Origin: Clostridium sp. AWRP
GTDB taxonomy: Bacteria > Bacillota > Clostridia > Clostridiales > Clostridiaceae
DNA: 64,000 bases
Assembly (NCBI RefSeq): GCF_004006395.2
Contig: NZ_CP029758.2
Coordinates: 2,852,001-2,916,000, forward strand
Reading direction: 5' to 3'
Of the stretch, positions 18,214-26,667 are shown piece by piece. The notes beneath the pieces are model-generated. The model made no database searches and was not told the DNA's origin. It was given only the letters and a program-made list of their open reading frames with translations. The position numbers and the translations under genes were made by a program. Positions within the stretch are counted from its first letter, which is position 1, and each line of letters opens with the position of its first letter.

Positions 18214-18395
18214 AATTCACAATGCACGATGCACAGTTCACAATTAAGGATAATTTTTTTCCGTTAAAACTTCAGAAAATCTAAAATATAGCACCATTGA
18301 AGCAAAGCTTCAATAAGCTTTAAATTTAAAATTTTTCGCAGCACAGCGGAGAAAAATCTACCAAAATTGTGCATTGTGAACTGTGAATTGTGAAT
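18214..18395. repeat. MITE-like palindromic intergenic element
   Basis: ATTCACAATGCACGATGCAC at 18214 is an imperfect inverted copy of the sequence ending TGTGAATTGTGAAT at 18395. The ends are built from ATTCACAATTCACAGTTCACAATGCAC-type subrepeats. The middle holds a small perfect hairpin, ATTGAAGC-AAA-GCTTCAAT. No coding potential is seen. Such elements are frequent between clostridial genes. Confidence 0.6.
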
Positions 18396-18495
18396 CCATT
18401 TAGGTCGTAATATTTTAAAACTGCAAAAGTTGAGTTAATATATAGCTATTGCTCTATAGCTTATAATTTTATAAAATTATATAGAGGTGTCTAAA

Positions 18496-18792
18496 ATGGA
18501 TAAAGTATATACCTTAATATTAAAATATCTAAAAAGAATTGAAAAGTCAATTATTTTTGGTATGCGAAATTTGAATTTATTTTTTGATAAGAAAAAAACT
18601 ATTGATACTGCATATAAACCTATATTAGATGAAAAATTGAGGGAAGTAAAAGATTTAAAGGATAGATTAAATATTATGCAAAATAAAAATGTCTCTTTCG
18701 AAAGACAAATTAATAATTTAAAAACTTCCATAACAAAAAAGGAAAAACTTATAAAAAATCTCCAGAACATTATATCCAAAAGACAACATTAA
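18496..18792 (+). CDS. Small hypothetical coiled-coil protein
   Basis: This gives 98 residues from ATG 18496, which follows GAGGTG at 6 bases. The C-terminal 60 residues are strongly charged and heptad-like (LREVKDLKDRLNIMQNK and similar), so a coiled coil is likely. No family is recognised. It stops 10 bases before the IS256 left end, so its natural terminator may have been displaced. Confidence 0.5.
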   Translation: MDKVYTLILKYLKRIEKSIIFGMRNLNLFFDKKKTIDTAYKPILDEKLREVKDLKDRLNIMQNKNVSFERQINNLKTSITKKEKLIKNLQNIISKRQH

Positions 18793-18802
18793 TACTTTAT
18801 TT

Positions 18803-20342
18803 GGGAGCATCCATAGATTTGTGTAAAATAGAATAGACGGGATAAAATTTATTTGGAAATTACTATAGGATTAAATTCCTGTAGTAATTTTTATTTTTTA
18901 GGAAATAACTAATAATAGTGTGATTTAGCTTTCTAATAATAGTATTGTTAGCAATAATACTATTATTATTCATCTTTATACAAAATAGTACAGGCTTTAT
19001 CTTTATATATATGGCTCTATTCTATCTTTAAACATTATGGTTAATTGAGCCAGTGTATTTGCCCAGTTTGAAGAAGGTGCCGTCCATTTAAGCATTATCT
19101 GCTCGGTTGCCAGGTATAGAGCTTTTAGAAGGGAATCGTCTGTAGGAAATACCGTCCTTACCTTAGTGAATTTCCTAAGTTGTCTGTTGAAACCTTCCAG
19201 AGCATTAGTTGTATATATTATTTTTCTTATATCTTGAGGGAAATCAAAATATGTAGATAGATTTTCCCAGTTATTTTGCCATGACTGTATAACTATAGGA
19301 TACTTATCTCCCCATTTATCATTCAGTGATTGTAATGCCTGACTTGCCATTGTTTCATTAACTGCCTTATATACTTCTTTTAAATCCTTCATAAAAGCCT
19401 TAACATTCTTTGAAGGTATATATTTTATAGAATTTCTTATCTGGTGTATTATACAATTCTGTATGTTAACTTCAGGAAAAACTACTTTGATTGCATCTGG
19501 AAGCCCTTTAAGTCCGTCCATACAGGCTATTAAAATATCTTTAACACCCCTGTTTTTAAGATCATTGCATACAGATAACCAGTATTTTGCTCCTTCCTGT
19601 TCGCCAACCCATATTCCAAGTATGTCTTTATGGCCTTTTACATCAAGTGCCATACAAACATAGGCAGCTTTATTTACAATTCTATGTTCATCTCTGACTT
19701 TAAAATACAAGGCATCCATATATACTATAGGATACATTGGATCAAGAGCTCTATTTTGCCATGCTAGGGCTGTATCCATAACCTTATCTGTAATTTTGGA
19801 TATCATTGCAGGGGATATATCTACTCCGTAAAGTTCATCTATCTCTGATTTTATATCATCTACAGACATACCACGTGCATATAAACCTATAACTTTCTTA
19901 TCAAGTTCGTTGCAAACAGTTTCATATTTCTTGACTATCTTAGGTTCGAACTCAGACTTTCTATCCCTTGGTACATCTACTTTAACCGGGCCAAAACTGG
20001 TCCTAATATTTTTAGAACTATATCCATTTCTATAGTTTTTATCTTCGTCAGACAGCCTTGTATATTTTTCTCTTCCGAGGTGTTCTTCCATTTCTGCTTC
20101 TAAAAACTGCTGTATTATGCCTCCAAATAACCTTTGCATAAGTCCATTTTTACCTACTAAGTCCTCCATACTATTACACTTCTTTAATTCCTTTTTTAAA
20201 TCAATGTCTGGTACTTCCAGTATATTCATATTTAGATCTCCTCTCAAAAATTATTTATACTTATTATTACCACTATTACCAGTTCTACATACATAAAAAG
20301 AACGTACATAGATTTGATTTACACAAATCTATGTACGTTCTC
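18803..20342 (-). mobile_element. IS256-family insertion sequence
   Basis: About 1.54 kb with a single transposase gene. Both ends carry the inverted core CATAGATTTGTGTAAA (left 18812-18827, right 20318-20333 in reverse), with weaker matches outward to about 18803 and 20342. The right end also forms a perfect 17-bp hairpin (20300-20340) from GAACGTACATAGATTTG. I could not fix an exact target-site duplication; the flanks are T-rich on both sides. Confidence 0.8.
19003..20229 (-). CDS. IS256-family transposase
   Basis: The 408-residue protein has the Mutator/IS256 pattern: EMEEHLGREKYTR and YRNGYSSKNIRTSFGPVKVD at the N-terminus, then the DDE residues in YMDALYFKVRD, ACMDGLKGLPDAI and TTNALEGFNRQLRK. 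The frame is intact, so the element may be active. ATG 20229 is preferred (AGGAG 9 bases upstream) over the longer frame. It cuts and pastes the surrounding element. Confidence 0.95.
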   Translation of the reverse strand: MNILEVPDIDLKKELKKCNSMEDLVGKNGLMQRLFGGIIQQFLEAEMEEHLGREKYTRLSDEDKNYRNGYSSKNIRTSFGPVKVDVPRDRKSEFEPKIVKKYETVCNELDKKVIGLYARGMSVDDIKSEIDELYGVDISPAMISKITDKVMDTALAWQNRALDPMYPIVYMDALYFKVRDEHRIVNKAAYVCMALDVKGHKDILGIWVGEQEGAKYWLSVCNDLKNRGVKDILIACMDGLKGLPDAIKVVFPEVNIQNCIIHQIRNSIKYIPSKNVKAFMKDLKEVYKAVNETMASQALQSLNDKWGDKYPIVIQSWQNNWENLSTYFDFPQDIRKIIYTTNALEGFNRQLRKFTKVRTVFPTDDSLLKALYLATEQIMLKWTAPSSNWANTLAQLTIMFKDRIEPYI

Positions 20343-20361
20343 TTTTATTTTATTATATCAA

Positions 20362-20421
20362 AATAAAGGAAAGACATACTTCCCTCCTTTATTTTAACAA
20401 CCTTGGTATACCTGCTATAAA
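20362..20421. repeat. Left copy of a ~60-bp direct repeat flanking the oad-acn-gntR block (terminator-like)
   Basis: Starting AATAAAGGAAAGACATACTT, this block matches 29812-29872 with about four mismatches and one single-base indel. AAATAAAGGA and TCCTTTATTT inside it can pair, so it also acts as a terminator-like hairpin after the minus-strand gene at 20428. The other copy contains the last codons of citX. Confidence 0.75.
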
Positions 20422-20427
20422 ACTATT

Positions 20428-21501
20428 TTATTTTTTCATCATATCTATTAGCTTGCCTCCGACATTGTTCAGTTCTTCTAACATATGAGCAATATTTTGG
20501 CTTGCCTGCGCTTGCTCCTGTGTAATAGCATTACTTTGTTCAACATTTTTTAATACAAATTCAACAGAATTGCGTAATCCATTCAGCATAGCACCTATTT
20601 TGCTGGCAGAAACCTTACTTTCCGCAGATAATTTACGAATTTCCGATGCAACAATAGAAAAGCTTCTTCCATATTCGCCGGCTCTTGATGACTCAATAGC
20701 GGCATTCAAACCTAACAAATTCGTACGCTTAGCCACTTGCTGAATAATTTCCAATATTGATGAAGTATTATTTACTTCTTTGAAGGCTTTAGTTATAATA
20801 TTAGCAGTTTCCTGACTCATAGAAGCAAGTTCCTCTGAAGAAGAAGCTAGTTCTTCAACAGCAGCATTAGATTGTTCTATAGCTGAATATAATTTGGAAG
20901 CATATTGGCGAATCTCTTCAGCCCTTTTTTTCTCCTGTAAATATTCATTTTCTTTTGATTTAACAATTCCAATAGCTTCATCTATAGCCCGTTTAATAGA
21001 AACTTTTTTTGTATCTAGCGGCTCAACTTTCATACCATACTTTTTTGCTGCCCTAATTGCAGTTGATCCAGCAACAACACCTCTTATTCCTTGCTTTTCA
21101 AGTTTAAAAACTAACTTATCCAACTCTTCTAATTCATAGGGACGAATATATATTTCCGTGTTTCCCACTTTATAATCATAAAAACCTTCACCAATTAAAA
21201 ATGGTGATGCTACTACAGCAATTTTATCAATTCCATAAGCAGTTAGCCTCTGTATGGGTTCTAGAATATCACCGGTTGAACATGTAACGTAAACTACAGT
21301 TTTGCCAGAAAATTGTTGTAGTAATTTTGCTGTCTTGCCTCGACTAATAAAAACATTTATATTAGGATTGCTTTTTACAATATCTCTGCTTTTTTCCATA
21401 GAACTAACTATAACAGGAATATCTAAACCCATGTCAGAATTCACTTGCAAAGCTACTTCTTTCATTTTTTCCGATACTGCAACAAACATTATATTTTTCA
21501 T
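20428..21501 (-). CDS. PrpR_N sensor domain fused to a methyl-accepting chemotaxis signalling domain
   Basis: The 357-residue protein has no membrane segment. Residues ~1-185 fit the PrpR N-terminal sensor (MFVAVSEKMKEVALQVNSDM, TVVYVTCSTGDILEPIQ, GIRGVVAGSTAIRAAKKYGM). That domain in PrpR and related activators senses small carboxylates such as 2-methylcitrate. Residues ~215-357 form a chemoreceptor cytoplasmic domain with the conserved tip QQVAKRTNLLGLNAAIESSR (canonical ADQTNLLALNAAIEAAR). This suggests a cytosolic chemoreceptor that reports on citrate or related acids to CheA/CheW. It follows oadB in the same direction with a 189-base gap. The start at ATG 21501 is 12 bases from AAAGGA. 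Confidence 0.8.
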   Translation of the reverse strand: MKNIMFVAVSEKMKEVALQVNSDMGLDIPVIVSSMEKSRDIVKSNPNINVFISRGKTAKLLQQFSGKTVVYVTCSTGDILEPIQRLTAYGIDKIAVVASPFLIGEGFYDYKVGNTEIYIRPYELEELDKLVFKLEKQGIRGVVAGSTAIRAAKKYGMKVEPLDTKKVSIKRAIDEAIGIVKSKENEYLQEKKRAEEIRQYASKLYSAIEQSNAAVEELASSSEELASMSQETANIITKAFKEVNNTSSILEIIQQVAKRTNLLGLNAAIESSRAGEYGRSFSIVASEIRKLSAESKVSASKIGAMLNGLRNSVEFVLKNVEQSNAITQEQAQASQNIAHMLEELNNVGGKLIDMMKK

Positions 21502-21690
21502 ATTTATATCCATTCCTTTCGCTTCGTTCAAGGCACAAAACATAATGAAAATACCTGGCTTCGAGCGAGTTTTTGTTTTATTATTAAGTCATAGAAATTT
21601 ATATATACTACAAAGCACAGGATGGTGAATGGGCTGCCTGACTTGTCAGATGATCGCATATTTATATGTGTAGACCGCTAATATACATTA

Positions 21691-22842
21691 CTACTTTCCA
21701 AAGAGTGCTAAAAGTACGCCTGCTGCAACCGCAGAACCAATAACACCTGATACATTAGGTCCCATTGCATGCATAAGCAAAAAATTAGATGGATTTGCCT
21801 TTTGTCCCTCTACTTGAGAAACTCTAGCAGCCATTGGCACAGCAGAAACACCTGCTGATCCTATCAGCGGATTTATCTTTCCCTTTGTAATCCAACACAT
21901 TATCTTTCCTAAAAGTACTCCACCAACTGTACTGAAACAAAATGCTAAGAGTCCTAAAGCTATTATCTTTAAGGTTTCAGGTCTTAAAAATCTTTCTGCT
22001 ACAGCAGTAGCTCCAACTGTAGTTCCTAAAAAAATTGTAACTATATTCATAAGTGCATTTTGTACTGTGTCTGAAAGTCTATCCGCAACTCCAGATTCTT
22101 TAATTAAGTTACCCATCATGAGCATTCCAATAAGTGGTGCTACAGATGGAAGAAGTATTACTGTTATAATTGTTACACCTATAGGAAACACAATTTTTTC
22201 AAGCTTGGTAACTTCTCTTAACTGATCCATCTTTATTTCTCGTTCCTTTTTTGTTGTTAGCAAACGCATTATAGGTGGCTGAATAAGTGGAATAAGAGCC
22301 ATATAAGAATATGCCGCTATAGCTATTGCTGGCAATAGGTCGGGTGCAAGTCTAGTAGTTACATATATAGCTGTTGGTCCATCAGCACCACCAATAATTC
22401 CAATGGAAGCTGCTCCATTAGGAGAGAAACCTAAAGCAATTGCAATTATAAATGCTACATATATTCCAAGTTGAGCAGCAGCTCCTAGGAATAGACTAGA
22501 AGGATTTGCAATAAGAGGTCCAAAATCTGTCATAGCACCTATTCCAAGAAATATTAGAGACGGATAAATTCCCATCTTAACTCCCATATATAGATAATAC
22601 AGAAGTCCTCCTGGTTCAGTAGAACCTGATTTAGGTGGATCCATGAGTCCAGCAAGTGGCAAATTAGCCAACAACATACCAAACGCTATAGGTAAAAGCA
22701 GCAAAGGTTCGAATTTTTTTCCTATCGCTAAATATATAAGTACACATGCAACAGCAAGCATTACAAGCTGCTGCCATGTGATTGCATTAAAACCAGATTG
22801 ATTATATATCTTTATTATAGTATCAGTAAATGAAAATGACAT
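21691..22842 (-). CDS. oadB: Na+-transporting oxaloacetate decarboxylase beta subunit
   Basis: The 383-residue polytopic membrane protein belongs to the OadB/GcdB/MmdB family. It carries the sodium-site motif in GFSPNGAASIGIIGGADGP and the adjacent AIAIAAYSYMALIPLIQPP helix. It decarboxylates the carboxybiotin formed by the alpha subunit and pumps Na+ outward. It follows the biotin carrier gene by 18 bases. Methylmalonyl- or glutaconyl-CoA decarboxylase share this subunit, but the neighbouring alpha subunit argues for oxaloacetate. Confidence 0.93.
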   Translation of the reverse strand: MSFSFTDTIIKIYNQSGFNAITWQQLVMLAVACVLIYLAIGKKFEPLLLLPIAFGMLLANLPLAGLMDPPKSGSTEPGGLLYYLYMGVKMGIYPSLIFLGIGAMTDFGPLIANPSSLFLGAAAQLGIYVAFIIAIALGFSPNGAASIGIIGGADGPTAIYVTTRLAPDLLPAIAIAAYSYMALIPLIQPPIMRLLTTKKEREIKMDQLREVTKLEKIVFPIGVTIITVILLPSVAPLIGMLMMGNLIKESGVADRLSDTVQNALMNIVTIFLGTTVGATAVAERFLRPETLKIIALGLLAFCFSTVGGVLLGKIMCWITKGKINPLIGSAGVSAVPMAARVSQVEGQKANPSNFLLMHAMGPNVSGVIGSAVAAGVLLALFGK

Positions 22843-22860
22843 ATAAATACTCCCTCCCTC

Positions 22861-23259
22861 TTACTTTAAATAAGCTAGAACATCACCTAATTCTACAGAT
22901 TTGTCCCTTGACACCATGATCCTAGATACTACAGCATCTCTAGGTGACATTATTTCATTTTCCATTTTCATTGCTTCAACTATAAAAAGTATGTCTCCTT
23001 TTTTTACGGAAGCTCCTTCCTGAACTTTAATATCAACTACTACTCCGGGTATTGGAGCTTTAATAGTGTCTTCAACTGAAGCTTTGTTTTGATCAACCTT
23101 TAAAGAATCAGAAGTCTTTCTCACATCATCTCTAGCTTCAACCTTTTCATTATGTTTTATATTCGAAGCTAAATTATTATCCATAAGTACAGCGCTAGCC
23201 TCTCCCTTTTCAACCTGTACTTCATACCTTTTTTCGTTAATCGTTACAATATATTTCAT
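22861..23259 (-). CDS. Biotin carboxyl carrier protein of the decarboxylase
   Basis: The 132-residue protein has a variable N-terminus, a linker, and a C-terminal biotinyl domain with the biotin-accepting Lys in VEAMKMENEIMSP. It carries CO2 from the alpha subunit to OadB. In many bacteria this domain is fused to OadA; here the OadA homologue is short and the carrier is separate. ATG 23259 follows AGGAGG at 7 bases. Confidence 0.9.
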   Translation of the reverse strand: MKYIVTINEKRYEVQVEKGEASAVLMDNNLASNIKHNEKVEARDDVRKTSDSLKVDQNKASVEDTIKAPIPGVVVDIKVQEGASVKKGDILFIVEAMKMENEIMSPRDAVVSRIMVSRDKSVELGDVLAYLK

Positions 23260-23329
23260 ATTATTCCTCCTGTATTCCTTATCTTCACGCAGCAATTATT
23301 AATTGCCACGTTCTATATATAATTAATAG

Positions 23330-23644
23330 TTAATCAAGACACTTAATCACTTTAAATTGAAGTTCTTCAAGCGGTATTTTACTTTCATCACTTACAATTG
23401 CCATGATAATAGCTGCTGTCCTCTCATCAGTATTAATAAGCTTTAACTTTTCACCTGATACCTTGATGTTTTGTTTGAGTTCCAACTTATTATCTTTTTC
23501 TACTTTTAACCTCTGATTATTTTTTTTATTTATTGACCTAATCACAGCAGATTGAATCCTTACTAAAATATTTAATATAATAAGCACCATAAACACTATT
23601 GTTATGCCAAAAAGTGAAACCTTAAGGCTATTAAAAAATGTCAA
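23330..23644 (-). CDS. oadG: Oxaloacetate decarboxylase gamma subunit
   Basis: The 104-residue protein has one N-terminal membrane helix (about 8-29) and a charged cytoplasmic tail, as in OadG. The family holds the alpha and beta subunits together. The start is TTG 23644, 9 bases after AGGAG, which itself lies in the last codons of oadA. An ATG four bases earlier is out of frame and stops after five codons. Confidence 0.82.
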   Translation of the reverse strand: MTFFNSLKVSLFGITIVFMVLIILNILVRIQSAVIRSINKKNNQRLKVEKDNKLELKQNIKVSGEKLKLINTDERTAAIIMAIVSDESKIPLEELQFKVIKCLD

Positions 23645-23649
23645 TCATA

Positions 23650-25032
23650 TCATCTCCTACAACTTTCTATAGTATAGAAAACCTTCACTGACTTTCTTTC
23701 TTCTCTTTCCTTTAAAAACTTTTCTGCAATCTGTGGAAATAGAATATAAGAAAGTACATCTTCATCAGTTTTTGCAAACTCCTTTATCTTTTCTTTAGTT
23801 GAATCAAATACAAAAGGAAGTGTATCTGCAAATCTTCCTTGAATTGGCTTTTCTTCTACTAATACCTTTTTAATTAGTTCGGAATTAACGGGACCAGGAG
23901 CTTTTCCATACTCTCCTCTCAAATATGCTTTTATTTCCTTTGATATATTTTTATATCTTTCACCTGAAAGAACATTAATAGCTGCTTGAACACCTACCAT
24001 CTGACTCATAGGTGTTACAAGAGGTGGATATCCCATATCTTTTCTAACTTTTGGTATTTCCTTTAAAACTTCATCAAACCTATCTAAAGCATTCTGCTGT
24101 TTTAATTGCGCAATAAGGTTAGAAAGCATCCCTCCAGGTACTTGATACACAAGCGCATCTGTTTCAGTTCCAAGTACATAAAGATCAAGTTGTCCAGACT
24201 TAATGAACTTTTCCTTCACTGGTTTAAAAAAATCGTTTATATTTTTTAATTTATCATCCTGTAATTCTGTTTCGTAACCCATATCTCTTAGAGTGTAATT
24301 TATTGTTTCAGTAGCCGGTTGAGAAGTTCCACCAGAGAATGATGATATAGCGGTATCTATTCCATCACATCCTGCTTCAATTGCTTTAAGATATGTAAAA
24401 GGAGCAAGTCCAGTTGTACAATGTGTATGAATAAAAATCGGCTTTTTTACAACTTTCTTAAGTGCTTTTACAAGATCATAAGCTTCCTGAGGCGCCATAA
24501 TACCTGCCATATCTTTTATGCAGATAGAATTTACCCCCATATTTTCAAGCTGTTTCCCAAGTTGAATATAATTTTCAATATTATGTATAGGACTTATAGT
24601 ATATACAATAGTTCCTTGAGCATGAGCTCCACATTTAATTGTTTCATCTACTGCTGTCTCGATATTTCTAAAGTCATTTAAGGCATCAAATATTCTTATT
24701 ATATCTATACCATTTTTAACAGAATGTTTGATAAATTTTCTAACTACATCATCTGGATAATGCTTATATCCTAATAAATTTTGACCTCTTAAAAGCATCT
24801 GAAGCTTAGTTTTTTTCACCTTTGTTCTTATTTTTCTAAGCCTATCCCAAGGATCTTCATTTAAATACCTTAAGCAGGAATCAAAAATAGCTCCTCCCCA
24901 ACATTCTATAGAATAAAATCCTGCCTCATCAATCTTTTGAAGAATATCTTCAAAATCACTATAAGGCATTCTAGTGGCAATAAGAGATTGATTTGCATCT
25001 CTAAGTACAGTTTCTGTAATATTTACTTTCAT
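23650..25032 (-). CDS. oadA: Oxaloacetate decarboxylase alpha subunit (carboxyltransferase)
   Basis: The 460 residues hold the carboxyltransferase barrel (ETVLRDANQSLIATRMPYSD, GGAIFDSCLRYLNEDPWDRL, metal-binding HTHCTTGLAP) and the PYC_OADA domain. There is no C-terminal biotinyl domain, which is encoded separately 0.4 kb downstream. It transfers CO2 from oxaloacetate to biotin, releasing pyruvate. It is first of oadA-oadG-carrier-oadB. The 5-methylmalonyl and pyruvate carboxylase B homologues are close relatives, so the substrate assignment rests partly on the citrate genes nearby. Confidence 0.92.
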   Translation of the reverse strand: MKVNITETVLRDANQSLIATRMPYSDFEDILQKIDEAGFYSIECWGGAIFDSCLRYLNEDPWDRLRKIRTKVKKTKLQMLLRGQNLLGYKHYPDDVVRKFIKHSVKNGIDIIRIFDALNDFRNIETAVDETIKCGAHAQGTIVYTISPIHNIENYIQLGKQLENMGVNSICIKDMAGIMAPQEAYDLVKALKKVVKKPIFIHTHCTTGLAPFTYLKAIEAGCDGIDTAISSFSGGTSQPATETINYTLRDMGYETELQDDKLKNINDFFKPVKEKFIKSGQLDLYVLGTETDALVYQVPGGMLSNLIAQLKQQNALDRFDEVLKEIPKVRKDMGYPPLVTPMSQMVGVQAAINVLSGERYKNISKEIKAYLRGEYGKAPGPVNSELIKKVLVEEKPIQGRFADTLPFVFDSTKEKIKEFAKTDEDVLSYILFPQIAEKFLKEREERKSVKVFYTIESCRR

Positions 25033-25200
25033 AATTTTTTCTAAGCCCCTTCCTTTATAGATAGTTAGATTCTAAGTATATACTGCTTAAAGTTTCCACA
25101 ATTAAATATTTGACTTCATTAAAAATCTTTTCTAATTACTTAAGCGACAAACCATTTTTATTAGTTCGCCGCCTATAGTTAATTTCTATACTAATATGGT

Positions 25201-26499
25201 CTACCTAATGATAAGAGAAATAATTATACTTACCACTGTTGAAACCGCAAGACACATAGGGACTGCACAAAAAAGCAACTTTGGAAACAATTTAGTACGT
25301 TCTTCCTCATTTACGCAAGAACCTAATACAAGACTTCCACCTGATGAAAATGGTGATATGGATGTTGCCTGTGCACCAATAACGATACAAATAAACAGAA
25401 TAGCAGGATTAAGTCCTGTAGCAGCTGCAATTGATGGAACAATTGGGAAAAGTGCAGGAGTAACAACACCTAATGTACTGCTAAAGAATGACATTATACC
25501 ACCAACCACACAAAGTGCTATAGGAACCAATAGAACAGGCATATTACCGCCAATCCAACTTGCAAGTAATTTTATAGTTCCTGCTTTGATTGCAACGGAT
25601 ATTAGCATACCGACACCACAAATCATAATAAGAGTACTCCATGGAACCTTTGCAATAACTGTCTTTTGATCAGCAAGATTAAACATAAAAGCAATAACGG
25701 AGAATATAATTGAAACAAGTCCCACATCCATTTTTGAATTTATAAATGTAATAATAGCGGTTTTAGGCATAATTATATGTAAAATCGGTGGTGCAAGAAC
25801 TATAATTACCATAAGAACTATAAGATAAAGATTTATCTTTTGCTTTTGATTAAATGGCTTAGGCTTTTCTATATCAATGTGTTTACCCATATTCTTAATA
25901 CTTTTTGAGAACATTATAAATCCTGAAATTACAAGAATAGGAATAATCATAGTAATAATAAAGATATATGTTGTATAGACAAATCCTGAATCTTTAAAAC
26001 CTGCATTCTCAATCAAGCTTTTAAATACAATTCCACTAGCACTTGTCATAAAATTGGCACCTGCTAGTGCACCATAGTTTAATGCAATTGCACCCACAAG
26101 TCTGCTCATGCCTGTTTTCTCGCAAAGCATTAGTGTAAGAGGAGCCAAAAACACCATTACTGTAAAAAATCCTGCACCTAAGCCTGCAATTAATACTGCT
26201 GCAAAGAAAACAGCAAATGGAAGTAACTTTGGAGCCTTACGGCATCCATATAAAAGATGCTGAGAAAGCTTTTCCAATGTACCGTTTACAAGAGCAAAGT
26301 TATAAAAAAGTGAAACTGCAAAAATTACAAAGAAAATACTGATTGGCCACATTGCAATAATTGCTGAAGCTTTTAGATTTAAAACAAAACATCCGATTAT
26401 GTATGCAAAAGCAATAGCAAAAAATCCTGTATTAATATTCGTCTTATATCCTAAGGCAATAGAAATTGCTATTGCTAGTACTACAATTAAACTTATCAT
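25201..26499 (-). CDS. MatC/SLC13-like carboxylate permease
   Basis: The 432-residue protein has about 11-12 membrane helices and the MatC N-terminal pattern (NTGFFAIAFAYIIGCFVLNL). GAGFFTVMVFLAPLTLM and a C-terminal GAQATSISPFSSGGSLVLG hairpin resemble ion transporter superfamily members. Given the neighbours it probably brings in citrate or a C4-dicarboxylate. I cannot distinguish these, nor the coupling ion. It lies 168 bases downstream of aconitase, across a gene remnant, and upstream of oadA. Confidence 0.8.
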   Translation of the reverse strand: MISLIVVLAIAISIALGYKTNINTGFFAIAFAYIIGCFVLNLKASAIIAMWPISIFFVIFAVSLFYNFALVNGTLEKLSQHLLYGCRKAPKLLPFAVFFAAVLIAGLGAGFFTVMVFLAPLTLMLCEKTGMSRLVGAIALNYGALAGANFMTSASGIVFKSLIENAGFKDSGFVYTTYIFIITMIIPILVISGFIMFSKSIKNMGKHIDIEKPKPFNQKQKINLYLIVLMVIIVLAPPILHIIMPKTAIITFINSKMDVGLVSIIFSVIAFMFNLADQKTVIAKVPWSTLIMICGVGMLISVAIKAGTIKLLASWIGGNMPVLLVPIALCVVGGIMSFFSSTLGVVTPALFPIVPSIAAATGLNPAILFICIVIGAQATSISPFSSGGSLVLGSCVNEEERTKLFPKLLFCAVPMCLAVSTVVSIIISLIIR

Positions 26500-26519
26500 G
26501 AATATTCCTCCTCGTATAA

Positions 26520-26663
26520 TAAACTTAATAAATATTTCATTTTGGAAAGCATACTTACTTTAGCTCCCATTTTTAACCCAGTTTCTACTGCTACAGGATT
26601 TAACCCTCCGATAGCGCAGTTTAACGTAACGTTTCCAAATATATCAAAATTGTTTACTATCAA
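26520..26663 (-). pseudogene. Remnant of a DUF6282/amidohydrolase-like gene
   Basis: Between aconitase and the permease the minus strand reads NNFDIFGNVTLNCAIGGLNP, then VAVETGLKMGAKV, without a start codon. This matches from memory the GxxTLNxxVGGLNPxAVExALKxGAK signature of DUF6282-type putative metal-dependent hydrolases. Only about 45 residues remain and the frame runs directly into the permease leader. It is the scar of a deleted gene. Confidence 0.55.
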
Positions 26664-26667
26664 TTAA

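Noticed and set aside
18477..18779. Antisense hydrophobic frame opposite the small coiled-coil gene
   Set aside because: No ribosome binding site. It is explained as the complement of a Lys-rich coding sequence.
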